Shown here: positions 1 to 10,067 of the stretch, in pieces
Layout of the letters: each line of letters opens with the position of its first letter
Position numbering within the stretch: the first letter of the stretch is position 1
Origin: Sodalis praecaptivus
Lineage (GTDB): Bacteria; Pseudomonadota; Gammaproteobacteria; Enterobacterales; Enterobacteriaceae
Direction of reading: 5' to 3'
DNA: 64,000 nucleotides
Assembly: GCF_000517425.1 (NCBI RefSeq)
Contig: NZ_CP006569.1
Span: forward strand, 496,001-560,000
Program-made: the position numbers and the translations under genes
The notes under the pieces: model-generated
Seen by the model: the letters and a program-made list of their open reading frames with translations, nothing else
Told to the model about the DNA's origin: nothing
Database searches by the model: none

Positions 1-256
1 TACTGACCGACTGCGGAATATCGCGCAACACCATCGGCATTTTGGTGCCGCTGGTCGTGGTCGGGACGCTGTAATCCTGATTCTGGCTGTCCGCTGCCGC
101 GTCGGCATCGGTGGTCCCTTTCACAACAATGGTCTCTTCAGTGCTGTCGGTGGCGGCGGAAGCGGCAAAGGCGGCGCTTGGCATCAATGCCAAGGCAATG
201 GCGGCGGCCAAATACGATGGCCCGCGCCCCATTGATGAATCATTGGCGGAAAACAT
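1..256 (-). CDS. TonB-dependent siderophore receptor, N-terminal part (runs off the window)
   Basis: The reverse strand from 256 gives an open frame to the window edge (85 codons). It starts with ATG behind GGAGAGG. The first ~35 residues form a signal peptide with a hydrophobic core ending near AFA-AS. A TonB-box-like segment (ETIVVKG) follows, then TSGTKMPMVLRDIPQSVS, the start of the plug domain typical of ferric-siderophore receptors of the FhuA/FoxA/FpvA type (family knowledge). The protein would sit in the outer membrane and import an iron-siderophore complex using TonB energy. The siderophore cannot be told, and whether the rest of the gene is intact is not visible. Confidence 0.85.
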   Translation of the reverse strand, partial: MFSANDSSMGRGPSYLAAAIALALMPSAAFAASAATDSTEETIVVKGTTDADAAADSQNQDYSVPTTTSGTKMPMVLRDIPQSVS

Positions 257-1162
257 TACCTCTCCTATCTCATTTGTTATCGTCAAGCGGCATCAAGGTG
301 ATGCCAATCCTGGATGTGAAATTATTTAATTTGTAATTAATGTTGGTAAAACAAATGAGAAATATACTTATTTACATTACCAATGTAAACAGATGTTGCA
401 TCATATAACTGATAATGGTCATCGTCGGAAGCACTAGCTTGAAGCACTTGGCCACCTAGCACGGCCGTCGTCGCATCGCTTTGGTCGGAAAGCTTTATTG
501 TTGTCTAGTGAAAACCTGGGTTAATCACCTCAGTAAGTAGGATGATAGGATACGCTGCTGAGAGTAAATGCCTTAGACGCAGGAACGCTGTCTCGCTAGC
601 GGCTCACAGCTAAACGAGGGATGTACTGTTGTATGTCGCCGCGCACAAGGCTTAAGGCCGGTTCATACCGCCGGTTTTCACACACTCGGCAGGGAGCTGC
701 GAACTTTCTACGCGTTAAATCATATTAATAAAGTCTGGTGTTTAATTGCCGTTGTTGCTAAATCCGGAGGGGCGTTGTCACACTGTTTTCCCGGAAGAGT
801 GTGCATGATGCACGGCGTTAAACCGAAAAAAAAACTATGATTACGAATTGATATGTTGCATTTATACACCACTCCTCATGCCTTATTATCTAAACACCTG
901 TCAGAAAATGAGATTAGGAACAAGCTTATGTAATTGATATACAAAGATAGCATGATAAATAAAGATATAAAATCATGAAATGATTGAGCTAACGTCAGAA
1001 TTCACGTCTCCAGCACCATAAGAGTTTATTCATTGCGTTCTGACTAATGCACAACATCTACTGAGGCCCGGGAAAGCTAAAGGATGTTAAAATATACGTT
1101 CGATGGGGTGGCGGAAACATTATATGTTGATGTTGTTGGCAGCAAAAATAGGAATGATGAAA
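257..1162. other. gene-poor AT-rich stretch, no recognised gene
   Basis: No convincing reading frame is seen, and no tRNA, IS end or clear gene remnant. A 36-codon frame starts at 1084 behind GGAAAG and reads MLKYTFDGVAETLYVDVVG onward until a TAA at 1192-1194. Its amino-acid make-up is protein-like, so it could be the start of a gene broken soon after, overlapping the next ORF in another frame. Confidence 0.4.
357..375. promoter_or_regulatory. possible Fur box upstream of the siderophore receptor
   Basis: About 100 bp upstream of the receptor start lies GAGAAATATACTTATTTAC. By hand count it matches the 19-bp Fur consensus at 12 of 19 positions. Iron repression of such receptors is usual, so the site is plausible, but the match is weak and the region is AT-rich. 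Confidence 0.3.
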
Positions 1163-1528
1163 ATGAATACAACAGAATCTATCTTTATTCGTAACAAAAT
1201 TTCGGGTGCAATCACTTCTGCTTTCGATAATAAAAACTATATCATGAAATACAAAGGAGGAAACTGCTGTAAGACTCACATGACAGCTAAAAATGGAAAG
1301 ACTTACCATGTTAAGCGAAAATCTCGTAACACTTATGCCGACATCAAACGTTGTGAAATGACCGTCTTTTATGGGAACTTTTTCCACCCCGTAGCCACCA
1401 TCATGATGAAGCTGGGATTTAATCATTTCGGTCAGGTAAAACTCCTGCGAGCAAGTTTGTGCAACGATGACTATTTTCGATTACAGAAGTTCGGTAAAAG
1501 GGGGGGTGAAATAATCTTATGGAGATAA
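1163..1528 (+). CDS. hypothetical small basic protein, unrecognised
   Basis: The frame extends upstream to an ATG at 1103 without a ribosome site. The ATG at 1163 has TAGGA about nine bases ahead and gives 121 residues. The product is rich in Lys, Arg, Asn and Met, has no signal peptide or membrane segment I can see, and matches no family I know. An overlapping 122-residue frame exists on the other strand (1058-1426), and a 36-codon frame at 1084-1194 overlaps in another phase. The region may therefore be decayed rather than coding. Base composition is much lower in GC than the housekeeping genes that follow, which suggests foreign origin. Confidence 0.3.
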   Translation: MNTTESIFIRNKISGAITSAFDNKNYIMKYKGGNCCKTHMTAKNGKTYHVKRKSRNTYADIKRCEMTVFYGNFFHPVATIMMKLGFNHFGQVKLLRASLCNDDYFRLQKFGKRGGEIILWR

Positions 1529-2513
1529 CGTTATGGCGCCCTGCCTTCTACTGGGCAAGCTCCATTTAATCTGTAAAGAAGGTTGCCAGTCTTCCCCCTT
1601 GAATAAAACGATTTAATTTGAATTTACCCAGACTAAAAATTATCGTGAACGAAGCTATGGACCGGGTGCGTCAAGAGAAATACCCTCCTTATGACAGCTG
1701 TCGCTTAATGATTAACCAAGATATTGTGACTGTAAAAATACGTCTTTGTCAAAAAGGTTTTTTTTCTAAGGCATATATGCGCCTGACGTCCGTGATTGTT
1801 GGCTTCTGTATTTATCAATGAATACAACAAATGGCTGGCTTCTCGAACCGTCTTTAATCACGCTCGCCACCTGCGAGGAAAGGCTGTCAAGCGATGTGTA
1901 TTGCTGAGGTCGCCAAAACTAGCTCTATTAGTTAGCCTGATAAAGATAAGAGCCATCAGCTTGCTCAGTCTCAAAGATGTATCGTTATCACCCCGTGGCC
2001 TGATCCCGCCAATCTGTTGAAGCGAATTGCTTATACAAAAGTTCAAATTACCAGGATAATCAATGACGGATATCTTCCTTAACGCTAAATTATACGCGTG
2101 AATTGATTACGCGTAAATTCTTTCGATACATAGATTGAGTGCATCGCGATGACAAAACCCAGTGCCTGCGTTTGAATTTAATATTAAATATAACGACTGC
2201 CCTATACCTAACTAATATTAAAGAATCATTAGTCATTTTTTGAACTATTGGTTAGCGTAATTAACACTATTATATGAAATGAGAGACGTGGCAGCAGAAC
2301 CTGCGATAGTGTTGAAAATAATTTAACAAGCAGTTTTTCTTGAATAAAGTTAATGGTGACGATGTTGCTGTCGTTAAATTCTCGTTTGATTGTCAAACAA
2401 CATGCCTCATTTTTTTGGTGTTAACCATGCTGATAGAATTCTTTCATCGGCCAGGAGAAACTTCTGCTTCGATAATTCACTAAGCTTAATTTTTTTACTA
2501 AAAGGAATACAAT
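1529..2513. other. gene-poor AT-rich stretch
   Basis: Only short frames are present (for example 1618-1821 and 1796-2020 on plus, 1858-2046 on minus). They overlap, lack good ribosome sites and look like nothing I recognise. The part from 2100 to 2500 is very AT-rich and probably carries the promoter of the ORF at 2514. Confidence 0.4.
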
Positions 2514-2906
2514 ATGTCAATTACACAAGGCAAGGATGGATTCACTCTTAATATTCGTTTGGTGGATAATATTAATAATGAAGAAGGTAAGTTTAAAATG
2601 TCTTTTAGTGGCGGTAGGCTTGGTATCGTCGAGGACATCAAATCTGTCAAAGGCTTAGGTGAACTGGGATATACTCCTTTGACGCCTGTCACCGAAGCTA
2701 CCTTGTACGAGTGCAATGTTTCTGTCGCTCGTTACCCGGAAAACGATTTGCATATTACAGGCAAGATTGGTATTCGTATCGATCCAATGATGGAGACGGT
2801 CAGAATAGTTAATTCTGAATTTAAAGGCCCCGGAAATATTGAATTGGTCGCCCAAAAAGTCGGCAAAGATAAGATCGATTTTGTGGTCTATTCAATTAGT
2901 AGATAA
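2514..2906 (+). CDS. hypothetical protein, 130 aa
   Basis: The ORF has a good start (AAGGA eight bases before ATG), 130 codons and a transcription terminator 60 bp downstream, so it looks like a genuine monocistronic gene. The protein alternates polar and hydrophobic residues in a beta-strand-like pattern (FTLNIRLVD, NIELVAQKVG, KIDFVVYSI). It has one Cys and no signal peptide or membrane helix, and suggests a small soluble all-beta protein. I recognise no family. Low GC and its position at the synteny break just before yhdN suggest horizontal origin. A distant resemblance to the short frame at 1084 (DG..L.V.V then N and E rich) is noted but unproven. Confidence 0.6.
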   Translation: MSITQGKDGFTLNIRLVDNINNEEGKFKMSFSGGRLGIVEDIKSVKGLGELGYTPLTPVTEATLYECNVSVARYPENDLHITGKIGIRIDPMMETVRIVNSEFKGPGNIELVAQKVGKDKIDFVVYSISR

Positions 2907-2969
2907 GTAATCTTTGGTGTTTATGTTTACTTAGTCGTACATCTTGACAGATTTACAGCAAACTTACTG

Positions 2970-2999
2970 AAGAGTGTTTTTCACAAAAAGCACTCTTTT
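2970..2999 (+). terminator. intrinsic terminator of the 2514 ORF
   Basis: AAGAGTG pairs with CACTCTT around a T-rich/A-rich inner stem with a CAC loop, followed by TTTT. It lies 63 bp after the stop of the hypothetical gene. Confidence 0.7.
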
Positions 3000-3244
3000 A
3001 TGCCTCCGCCAATGCTATACTAGGGTGATATCTAAAGCGTCAGCGCTTTCGTCTTCCCTTAACGCGTAATCAACAGCACGCTGGCCCACAGTGGTATGCC
3101 GGCTGTTGTCGTCTAGTGCGAGTAAGCGGTAGTTTAATCCCTTTATGAGGTTGTGACGATATCTTGCGTTCGGTTAGTATAACGCTAATTTAACCCGGGC
3201 CGTATCGGGCGACTGCCTTGTGTTAAACACGTTGAGGTAACACA

Positions 3245-3613
3245 ATGGGACTCATTGACGACTGGGCCGAACGTCATATACAGCAAGCGCAGCAGGCGGG
3301 AGAGTTTGATGCGCTGCCTGGCTATGGCAAGCCGCTGCAGTTGGATGACGACAGCGCCGTGCCGGAAACGCTGCGTACCGGCTACCGGCTGCTCAAAAAC
3401 GCCGGCTACCTGCCGGCGGAGCTGCAGGATCGCAAAGAAGCCTTGCAGCTTGCGGATCTGCTCCACACGCTGTGCGAGGACGACCCTCGTTTCGCGCCTC
3501 TGGATGCCAGGCTGCGGCTGTTGGAGATGAAGCTGCGACAGTCCGGGCTCAGCACAGATTTTTTACATCAGCATTACCAGCAACAACTGCGCGCGCGTTT
3601 TGCACGAACTTGA
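3245..3613 (+). CDS. yhdN: DUF1992 protein YhdN (DnaJ-homologue C28-like domain)
   Basis: 122 residues, the same length as E. coli YhdN. It starts at ATG behind TTGAGGTAA. The opening (MGLIDDWAERHIQQA, then GEFDALPGYGKPL) is the hallmark of the DUF1992 family; its biochemical role is unknown. In E. coli yhdN lies between rplQ and zntR, upstream of arfA. Here arfA follows after 44 bp, zntR is missing, and the upstream neighbour is not the ribosomal protein operon, so this is a synteny breakpoint. Confidence 0.9.
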   Translation: MGLIDDWAERHIQQAQQAGEFDALPGYGKPLQLDDDSAVPETLRTGYRLLKNAGYLPAELQDRKEALQLADLLHTLCEDDPRFAPLDARLRLLEMKLRQSGLSTDFLHQHYQQQLRARFART

Positions 3614-3657
3614 CGCAAAAGCGCTAGCGCATTAATCAACTAGACGAGAGAACGGCT

Positions 3658-3906
3658 ATGAAAGAAAACTATCGCCACACCAAAGGCACTATTCAAGACA
3701 ACGCGCTTGCGGCACTGCTGCACGATCCGCTGTTTCGTCAACGGCGCGAAAAAAATAAGAAAGGGAAAGGCAGTTACAATCGTAAACACCAGCAGGGGAA
3801 GAACTGGGAGGCCAGTGGCAAACGCATCATTGATACGGTTGCCACTGGTTTTCTGGTTTGCTGCCGAACAGCGTGTGGATTAACGTTTTCGGCTGCGGCC
3901 CGTTAA
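3658..3906 (+). CDS. arfA: alternative ribosome-rescue factor ArfA
   Basis: ArfA rescues ribosomes stalled on messages without a stop codon by recruiting RF2, as a backup to tmRNA. The N-terminal half ([19 protein letters not shown], then [15 protein letters not shown] and NWEASGKR) is nearly that of E. coli ArfA. The annotated frame is 82 codons against 72 in E. coli, with an unrelated hydrophobic tail. A perfect 10-bp inverted repeat lies inside the frame (3812-3848). In E. coli the equivalent hairpin is cut by RNase III, so the active protein is the shortened non-stop product. The tail is therefore probably rarely made. The gene is convergent with mscL, five bases apart. Confidence 0.92.
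   Translation: MKENYRHTKGTIQDNALAALLHDPLFRQRREKNKKGKGSYNRKHQQGKNWEASGKRIIDTVATGFLVCCRTACGLTFSAAAR
3812..3848 (+). promoter_or_regulatory. arfA mRNA hairpin (RNase III or terminator stem)
   Basis: CCAGTGGCAA and TTGCCACTGG form a perfect 10-bp stem around a 17-base loop inside the arfA reading frame, followed by a T-rich stretch. By analogy with E. coli arfA, it would truncate the message so that the protein is tagged by tmRNA unless tmRNA is exhausted. Confidence 0.75.
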
Positions 3907-3911
3907 TTACC

Positions 3912-4373
3912 TTAGAGTTTAGGCGGCGGCGTTTGGCCGCTTATCGTCGTTGTACCCGGCGCTACGGCATTGTTTTGCTGTTTCAAGAGATCGCGAATCT
4001 CGGTAAGCAGCGTCTCTTCCGCACTCGGTTTCGGCGGCTCGGCCGGTTTTTCCGCCTCTTTGCGATGCATTCTGTTAATAAGTTTAATGATACAGAACAC
4101 GGCAAAGGCTACGATGATGAAATCAAAGATATTTTGCAGGAAAATACCATACTCCATGACCACCGCCGGCGTGTCTCCCTGCGCCGGCTTGAGCACCCAA
4201 CTGAATTGCTTAAAATCAATCCCGCCGATCAGCAACCCCAGCGGCGGCATGATGACGTTGGCCACTAAAGAAGAGACGATTTTGCCGAAAGCGGCACCGA
4301 TGATAATACCGACCGCCAGGTCGACCACGTTGCCACGCATCGCGAATTTGCGGAATTCTTGTAAGAAACTCAT
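3912..4373 (-). CDS. mscL: large-conductance mechanosensitive channel MscL
   Basis: Homopentameric inner-membrane channel that opens under membrane tension and releases solutes during osmotic downshock. The N-terminal amphipathic helix ([20 protein letters not shown]), the glycine- and alanine-rich first membrane helix ([16 protein letters not shown]), the periplasmic loop and the second helix ([16 protein letters not shown]) are all present. The cytoplasmic bundle [14 protein letters not shown] is conserved. At 153 residues it exceeds E. coli MscL (136 aa) because of a Pro/Glu/Lys-rich insert before the bundle and a Gly/Thr/Pro tail. It lies 97 bp downstream of trkA on the same strand. Confidence 0.95.
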   Translation of the reverse strand: MSFLQEFRKFAMRGNVVDLAVGIIIGAAFGKIVSSLVANVIMPPLGLLIGGIDFKQFSWVLKPAQGDTPAVVMEYGIFLQNIFDFIIVAFAVFCIIKLINRMHRKEAEKPAEPPKPSAEETLLTEIRDLLKQQNNAVAPGTTTISGQTPPPKL

Positions 4374-4470
4374 AGGCTTGCTCCATCATTTGTGAATGAA
4401 CTAAGTCTAACAAAGGATGAATGATTTACCAGGGGGTATTTTTCCGAATAGGCCTTCGACATGTCGATGC

Positions 4471-5847
4471 TTAAAGGAAAAAGGGACTGGGTTGGAACAA
4501 CCGTTCCACATCGCTGACAAACTTTTTATCGGTCAGGAACATGATCACATGGTCGCCCTGTTCGATACGGCTGTTGCGATTGGCGATAATCACTTCATCG
4601 CCGCGCACAATCGCGCCAATGATAGTGCCGGGCGGCAGTTTGATGGCGTCAATATGGCGGCCAACCACCCGCGAGGTGCTCTCGTCGCCGTGTGCGATGG
4701 CCTCAATCGCCTCCGCCACTCCCCGCCGCAGCGAGGAGACGCTGACGATATCTGCCTTGCGCACATGCCCCAGCAGCGCGGATATCGTGGCCTGTTGTGG
4801 AGAAATAGCGATGTCGATAACGCTGCCCTGCACCAGATCCACATAGGCGCGCCGCTGGATAAGTACCAATACCTTTTTCGCGCCCATCCGTTTGGCCAGC
4901 ATGGCGGACATGATATTGGCTTCATCGTCGTTGGTGATGGCGATAAAAACGTCGATCTGCTCAATATGCTCCTGCGCCAGTAGCTCCTGATCGGAGGCAT
5001 CGCCATAAAAGACGATAGTATCATGCAGCCGTTCCGCCAGCTCCGCGGCCCGCTCTTGATCGCGCTCAATCAGCTTCACGCTGTAATCTTTTTCCAGCCG
5101 ATAAGCCAGGCCGGCGCCGATATTACCGCCGCCGACAATCATAATGCGCTTATAGGGCTTTTCCAGCCGCTGCATTTCGCTCATCACCGCGCGGATATGC
5201 TGCGAGGCGACCACGAAAAATACCTCATCGCCCGCCTCGATAATCGTCGAACCCTGCGGGCGGATTGGCCGGTCCTGGCGAAAAATCGCCGCGACGCGCG
5301 TTTCGATGTGCGGCATATGTTCGCGCAGGGAAGAGAGGGCATTGCCGACCAGCGGCCCACCATAATAGGCCTTGACCGCCACCAGGCTAACTTTGCCTTC
5401 GGCGAAATTGACCACCTGCAGCGCGCCGGGATACTCAATCAGTTTATAGATGTTATCGGTGACCAGCTGCTCGGGGGATATTAAATGATCGATAGGCACC
5501 GCTTCCGGCGAAAACAGCCGCTCCGCCTCGCGGACATAATCGTGGGAGCGGATGCGGGCGATACGGTTAGGGGTTTTGAACAGCGTATAGGCTATTTGAC
5601 AGGCAATCATATTGGTTTCATCGGAGTTGGTGACCGCCACCAGCATATCGGCATCCTCCGCCCCGGCATCGCGCAGAACCCGCGGATGGGATCCGTGCCC
5701 CTGGATCGCGCGCAGATCAAACTTGTCCTGCAACTGACGCAACTGGTCAGGATTGGTATCGACGATGGTGATGTCATTATTCTCACCGACCAGGTTTTCC
5801 GCCAGCGTTCCGCCGACCTGCCCCGCACCAAGGATAATAATTTTCAT
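4471..5847 (-). CDS. trkA: Trk potassium uptake regulator TrkA
   Basis: Peripheral NAD(H)-binding subunit that gates the TrkG/TrkH K+ channels. The ATG at 5847 gives 458 residues, the E. coli length; eight extra codons upstream are discarded. Two tandem RCK units are visible: Rossmann motifs [13 protein letters not shown] at the N-terminus and [14 protein letters not shown] near residue 235, each followed by a TrkA_C domain. The ending [12 protein letters not shown] is as in E. coli. It is the last gene of the def-fmt-rsmB-trkA cluster, separated from rsmB by a 35-bp repeat array. Confidence 0.97.
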   Translation of the reverse strand: MKIIILGAGQVGGTLAENLVGENNDITIVDTNPDQLRQLQDKFDLRAIQGHGSHPRVLRDAGAEDADMLVAVTNSDETNMIACQIAYTLFKTPNRIARIRSHDYVREAERLFSPEAVPIDHLISPEQLVTDNIYKLIEYPGALQVVNFAEGKVSLVAVKAYYGGPLVGNALSSLREHMPHIETRVAAIFRQDRPIRPQGSTIIEAGDEVFFVVASQHIRAVMSEMQRLEKPYKRIMIVGGGNIGAGLAYRLEKDYSVKLIERDQERAAELAERLHDTIVFYGDASDQELLAQEHIEQIDVFIAITNDDEANIMSAMLAKRMGAKKVLVLIQRRAYVDLVQGSVIDIAISPQQATISALLGHVRKADIVSVSSLRRGVAEAIEAIAHGDESTSRVVGRHIDAIKLPPGTIIGAIVRGDEVIIANRNSRIEQGDHVIMFLTDKKFVSDVERLFQPSPFFL

Positions 5848-5875
5848 AATTGACCCGTTGTGTTCAGCCAAGCAC

Positions 5876-5980
5876 GCCGTTAGCGGGCGGGGGCACCTGT
5901 TATCAAGCGCGCCGTTAGCGGGCGCACGCTCCTGTTATTATGCATGCCGTCAGGGGGCCTGCGTCCCTTTTATCATCTTA
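5876..5980. repeat. three tandem 35-bp direct repeats between trkA and rsmB
   Basis: GCCGT(T/C)AG begins at 5876, 5911 and 5946, exactly 35 bp apart. The first two copies share GCCGTTAGCGGGCG and CCTGTTAT; the third is more diverged (GCCGTCAGGGGGC, CCTTTTAT). The third copy overlaps the last codons and the TGA stop of rsmB (5950-5952), so the C-terminus of RsmB lies within the repeat. Confidence 0.8.
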
Positions 5981-7251
5981 GCGTAAAAGAAACCATCGCC
6001 CGACGCCGGCGACGGTAAGCATTGCATCCCGGGAGCGGCGGCATCGCCCGTTTCCTGCAACCGGGCGTCAGGATGGCCGGCGAGAAAAGCGGCGATTTGG
6101 CCGCGGTTTTCCTCCGGCAGAATTGAACAGGTGGCATACAGCAACGTGCCGCCGGGCTTTAGGATCCGCCAGGCGGCGTGCAGGATCTGCCGCTGCAGTT
6201 CGGCCAGCTCGGCGATATCCCCGTCGCGGCGCAGCCATTTGATATCTGGATGCCGGCGTATAACGCCCGTCGCGGAGCAGGGCGCATCCAGCAGAATGCG
6301 ATCGAAAAGCCGATTATCGCACCAGTCTTCCGGCGTACGCCCGTCGCCAATGATGATCTCCGCCTGCATGCCAAGCCGCTGCAGATTGTCATGGATTCGT
6401 GCCGCGCGCTGCCCGTCCACATCCACCGCGGTGACTCGCGCCGCGGGCGCGATCTCCAAAAGATGGGTGGTCTTGCCGCCGGGAGCGGCGCACAGATCAA
6501 GGATGGTCTCGCCGTCCTGCGGTGCCAGCAGCAAGGCGCAGCCCTGTGCCGATGCATCCTGCACCGTTACCCAGCCCCGATCGAAGCCGGGCAGGAGGCC
6601 GACGTTGCACGGTACCTCCAGCCTGATGGCGTCGGGCAACTGCGGGTGCGCGACGGCGGCAATAGCCGCATCGGCCAGCAGCGCCAGATAGGCGTCACGG
6701 CTGTGGTGCCGGCGGTTGACCCGCAGCCACATCGGCGGCCGTTGGTTGTTGGCGTCGATGATCTGCGCATACTGCGCCGGCCAGGCGGCCAGGATCCGTT
6801 TTTGCAGCCAGGAAGGATGCAGGTGGCGGATGTCCAGTTGCGCGGCCTCGGCCAGCAACGCTGCCTGCTGGCGTTGGAACTGGCGCAACACGCCGTTAAT
6901 CAACCCTTTGAGCTGCGGCCGTTTCAGCGCCACAGCGCCCTCTACCGTCTCCGCCAGCGCGGCATGGGCAGGGATGCGGGTGTAGATCAACTGATACAAA
7001 CCGACCATGAGCAGGTAATGAACCGGCCGCTGTTTACCGGTCAACGGTTTTTCCATCAGCTGGCGCAGGATCCATTCCAACTGCGGCAGGACGCGCATAA
7101 TGCCGAAACAGAGCTCCTGCAGCAGCGCACGGTCCTTTTCGTTCAAGGACGCCTGTAACGGCGGCAACAGGGCGCCGAGGGACTGGCCTTGGTCCAGCAC
7201 CTGCGCTACTGCCTTGGCGGCGATAACGCGAAGATTATAGTGTGTTTTCAT
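5950..7251 (-). CDS. rsmB: 16S rRNA m5C967 methyltransferase RsmB
   Basis: SAM-dependent enzyme that methylates C967 of 16S rRNA. Residues ~1-140 are the NusB-like RNA-binding domain (ending [14 protein letters not shown]), followed by a linker and the Rossmann methyltransferase with [17 protein letters not shown]. The two family cysteines are present in LDAPCSATG and [11 protein letters not shown]. The start at 7251 (MKTHYNLR) aligns with E. coli and gives 433 residues; in-frame upstream ATGs would add up to 15. The C-terminal tail GTQAP replaces the usual lysine-rich end and comes from a 35-bp repeat. Confidence 0.96.
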   Translation of the reverse strand: MKTHYNLRVIAAKAVAQVLDQGQSLGALLPPLQASLNEKDRALLQELCFGIMRVLPQLEWILRQLMEKPLTGKQRPVHYLLMVGLYQLIYTRIPAHAALAETVEGAVALKRPQLKGLINGVLRQFQRQQAALLAEAAQLDIRHLHPSWLQKRILAAWPAQYAQIIDANNQRPPMWLRVNRRHHSRDAYLALLADAAIAAVAHPQLPDAIRLEVPCNVGLLPGFDRGWVTVQDASAQGCALLLAPQDGETILDLCAAPGGKTTHLLEIAPAARVTAVDVDGQRAARIHDNLQRLGMQAEIIIGDGRTPEDWCDNRLFDRILLDAPCSATGVIRRHPDIKWLRRDGDIAELAELQRQILHAAWRILKPGGTLLYATCSILPEENRGQIAAFLAGHPDARLQETGDAAAPGMQCLPSPASGDGFFYAKMIKGTQAP

Positions 7252-7324
7252 AGCAGACCGGGCCATGGAGGCTCTCGCCATATAACCGGTGGCCAACGCC
7301 GCCGGCTCACCCTTCAGGTGAAGA

Positions 7325-8275
7325 TTAATCCAGAAGCGTACCGGGAATAAACCATTCGCGGCGTGAATTGAGTAAATCCTGAACCGGCATCGCCTTTTTA
7401 CCCGCCGGCTGCAACTGCGTGAGCGTTAGCATGCCCTGGCCGGTGGCGATGTGAATGCCGGCCTTGTCCGCGGCCACAATCGTGCCTGGCGCACATGACG
7501 CCGTCTGCCGGGCGTCTACGCTTGCGGCCCAAACTTTGATTGGCTGCCCCGACAGCGGAAAATAGCTGATGGGCCAGGGGTTGAAGGCGCGGATACAGCG
7601 CTCAAGCTGCGCCGCGGGCAGGCACCAGTCGAGCCGGGCTTCGTCTTTGCTGAGTTTGTCCGCATAGGTCGCGAGCGCGTTGTCTTGTGGCTCGGCTGCG
7701 GCGCGGCCGGCGGCAAGCTGCTCAAGCGTGGACAGTAGGGCGTCCGGCCCGATTTGCGCCAATTTGTCATACAGCGAGGCACTGGTGTCGTTGGGCTCAA
7801 TAGCACAGGTAGCCTTATGCAGCATGGCGCCGGTATCGAGGCCGGCATCCATCTGCATAATCGTTACGCCGGTTCGGTCGTCGCCGGCCCATAATGCTCG
7901 CTGAATCGGTGCCGCCCCGCGCCATCGCGGTAATAGCGACCCATGAACGTTAATGCAGCCAAGGCGCGGCAGGTCCAGGACCGCCTGAGGCAGGATCAGG
8001 CCATAGGCCACCACCACCATGATATCCGCCTTCAGGGCCGCCACCCACCCTTGCCCTTCGGGTTTGCGCAGCGAAGAAGGTTGAAATACCGGGAGGCTAT
8101 GCCGCTCCGCCAACTGCTTGACCGGGCTGGGCGTCAATCGGTTGCCGCGTCCGGCGGGCCGGTCCGGCTGGGTGAAAACGCCGACCACCTGATGTTGGGC
8201 GCGAATCAGCGCGTCCAAATGGCGCGCGGCAAAATCCGGCGTACCGGCGAAGATAATACGTAAAGAGTCGGACAC
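7325..8275 (-). CDS. fmt: methionyl-tRNA formyltransferase Fmt
   Basis: Transfers the formyl group from 10-formyl-THF to Met-tRNAi for translation initiation. 316 residues. N-terminal hydrolase domain with [14 protein letters not shown], the active-site segment [20 protein letters not shown] and the loop [16 protein letters not shown]. The C-terminal OB-like tRNA domain starts near residue 205 (NPWPISYF). It lies 22 bp downstream of def and 73 bp upstream of rsmB in one minus-strand operon, the classic order. Confidence 0.97.
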   Translation of the reverse strand: MSDSLRIIFAGTPDFAARHLDALIRAQHQVVGVFTQPDRPAGRGNRLTPSPVKQLAERHSLPVFQPSSLRKPEGQGWVAALKADIMVVVAYGLILPQAVLDLPRLGCINVHGSLLPRWRGAAPIQRALWAGDDRTGVTIMQMDAGLDTGAMLHKATCAIEPNDTSASLYDKLAQIGPDALLSTLEQLAAGRAAAEPQDNALATYADKLSKDEARLDWCLPAAQLERCIRAFNPWPISYFPLSGQPIKVWAASVDARQTASCAPGTIVAADKAGIHIATGQGMLTLTQLQPAGKKAMPVQDLLNSRREWFIPGTLLD

Positions 8276-8297
8276 GATGATTCCTATGGCGTTTGGG

Positions 8298-8813
8298 TTA
8301 CTTTTCCGCCCGCGCGGTCATACGCGCCAGTTTTTCCATTTTTTGACGAATGCGCTGACGTTTTAGCGGCGAGAGATAATCAACAAACAGCTTGCCGACC
8401 AGATGATCCATCTCGTGCTGGATACAGATTGCCAGCAGATCGTCCGCCTCCAGCTCGAAGCTGTTACCGTCGCGATCCAGCGCCCGCACTTTCACCTTCT
8501 CCGCCCGCGGTACGAAGCCTCGCTGATCGGGAATCGACAGACAGCCTTCATCAATACCGGTCTCGCCGCTTTTTTCCAGCAGTTCGGGATTGATCAGCAC
8601 CAGGCGCTGATCGCGGTTTTCCGAGACATCAATAACGATGATCCGCTGGTGGATATCAACCTGGGTGGCGGCCAGGCCGATCCCCTCCTCGGCGTACATC
8701 GTCTCAAACATATCATCCACGATGCGGCGGATGGCGTCATTGACGTCGGCGACAGGTTTGGCGACTTTGCGCAACCGCTCGTCGGGATAATGTAATACCT
8801 GCAATAATGACAT
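8298..8813 (-). CDS. def: peptide deformylase Def
   Basis: Fe2+ hydrolase that removes the N-formyl group from nascent proteins. All three motifs are present: [16 protein letters not shown] (metal-binding Cys) and HEMDHL (two metal His and catalytic Glu). The start at 8813 ([15 protein letters not shown]) matches E. coli and gives 171 residues. An ATG six codons upstream (8831) is possible, but neither has a strong ribosome site. It is the first gene of the def-fmt-rsmB-trkA unit, divergent from dprA. Confidence 0.96.
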   Translation of the reverse strand: MSLLQVLHYPDERLRKVAKPVADVNDAIRRIVDDMFETMYAEEGIGLAATQVDIHQRIIVIDVSENRDQRLVLINPELLEKSGETGIDEGCLSIPDQRGFVPRAEKVKVRALDRDGNSFELEADDLLAICIQHEMDHLVGKLFVDYLSPLKRQRIRQKMEKLARMTARAEK

Positions 8814-8945
8814 AGTGGTCTGAATCTGCATCTGAGTATGAAAACGATATTTACCCTTATTCTAGACATTTCCGGGGCTGATTGACAGCATTGGACGGGA
8901 AATGTCCCGGCGTTGGCCGGTCGCCAAGTCAGGGAAGGAGGGGAA

Positions 8946-10067
8946 ATGCCGTTGAGCGAAATATGGCTGCGCATGGCGGCGGTAAAGGGGGTAAACGGCG
9001 CTCGGGCCAGAGAATATCTAGCCAAAACGGCGGATTCGGCGCCGCTGGACCCGCAAGCGCTGTTAAATGCGGTTTTAACCCCGCGACAGCACCAGCGCTA
9101 TCGTCGCTGTTCGCCAAGCGAATTGGAGAATGCGCGCCGCTGGTTGGCGCAACCGGGTCACCATTTGCTTGCTATCAACGATGCACGTTATCCCCGCCGC
9201 CTCGCCGCCCTCGACTGCCCGCCGCCGGCGCTCTTTATCGCAGGGGATCCTGCCTGTCTGGACACGCAACAGCTGGCGATGGTCGGTAGCCGGCAATGCA
9301 GCTTATACGGTAAACAGTGGGGTGATTATTTCGCCAGCCAGCTCGCGGCTGCCGGCCTGACAATCACCAGCGGTCTGGCGCTCGGTATCGATGGCGTTTG
9401 CCACCGCGCCGCGCTGGCCGCTGGGGGAAAGACCGTGGCGGTGTTGGGCTGTGGGATCGGTTACGGCTATCCGCGCCAGCATCGCCGGTTGGCCGCCGAA
9501 ATTGTCGCGCAAGAAGGCGCGCTGATATCGGAGTTTTTGCCCCATGCGCCGCCGCTGGCGATGCATTTTCCCTTTCGTAACCGTTTGATAAGCGGGTTAA
9601 GCCTGGGGGTATTGGTGGTTGAGGCGGCAATAAAAAGCGGTTCGCTGGTCACGGCGCGCTGTGCGCTGGATCAGGGACGAGAGATCTTTGCCTTGCCAGG
9701 CCCGCTGGGCAGCCCGTCCAGCGCCGGTACCCATTGGCTTATCCAGCAGGGCGCGACGCTTATTAGCCGCCCGGAGGAGATATTTGAACACCTGTGCAGT
9801 GACTTAAAATGGCTGGCGTCGAATAAGACGGAAATTATTTCTGCACCAGAATGCGAAGTTAAATTGCCATTTGCCGATGTGTTGGCTAACGTAGGGGATG
9901 AGGTTACACCTGTTGACGTCGTCGCTGAACGTGCCGGCCAACCTGTGCCAGAGGTGGTGGTGAAACTGCTCGAACTGGAGTTAGCAGGATGGATCGCAGT
10001 TGTACCCGGCGGCTATGTCCGATTAAGGAGGGCAGGCCATGTTCGACGTACTAATGTATTTGTTTGA
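8946..10067 (+). CDS. dprA: DNA-processing protein DprA (Smf)
   Basis: Single-strand DNA-binding protein that loads RecA on incoming DNA in competent bacteria; its role in enterobacteria is less clear. The start at 8946 follows AAGGAGGGG and gives 373 residues (E. coli 374). The Rossmann-like fold shows [40 protein letters not shown] and [12 protein letters not shown], and the C-terminal winged-helix domain is complete. The last 29 bases overlap smg, suggesting translational coupling. First gene of the dprA-smg-yrdD-tsaC-aroE-yrdB run. Confidence 0.96.
   Translation: MPLSEIWLRMAAVKGVNGARAREYLAKTADSAPLDPQALLNAVLTPRQHQRYRRCSPSELENARRWLAQPGHHLLAINDARYPRRLAALDCPPPALFIAGDPACLDTQQLAMVGSRQCSLYGKQWGDYFASQLAAAGLTITSGLALGIDGVCHRAALAAGGKTVAVLGCGIGYGYPRQHRRLAAEIVAQEGALISEFLPHAPPLAMHFPFRNRLISGLSLGVLVVEAAIKSGSLVTARCALDQGREIFALPGPLGSPSSAGTHWLIQQGATLISRPEEIFEHLCSDLKWLASNKTEIISAPECEVKLPFADVLANVGDEVTPVDVVAERAGQPVPEVVVKLLELELAGWIAVVPGGYVRLRRAGHVRRTNVFV

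Noticed and set aside
111..329. 72-codon plus-strand ORF at the window start
   Set aside because: Antisense to the signal peptide and plug start of the siderophore receptor on the minus strand.
1618..2046. Short ORFs on both strands
   Set aside because: Overlapping, without ribosome sites or recognisable sequence; treated as non-coding.
6178..7158. 326-codon open frame on the plus strand
   Set aside because: It is antisense to rsmB, whose motifs are complete; a GC-rich shadow.
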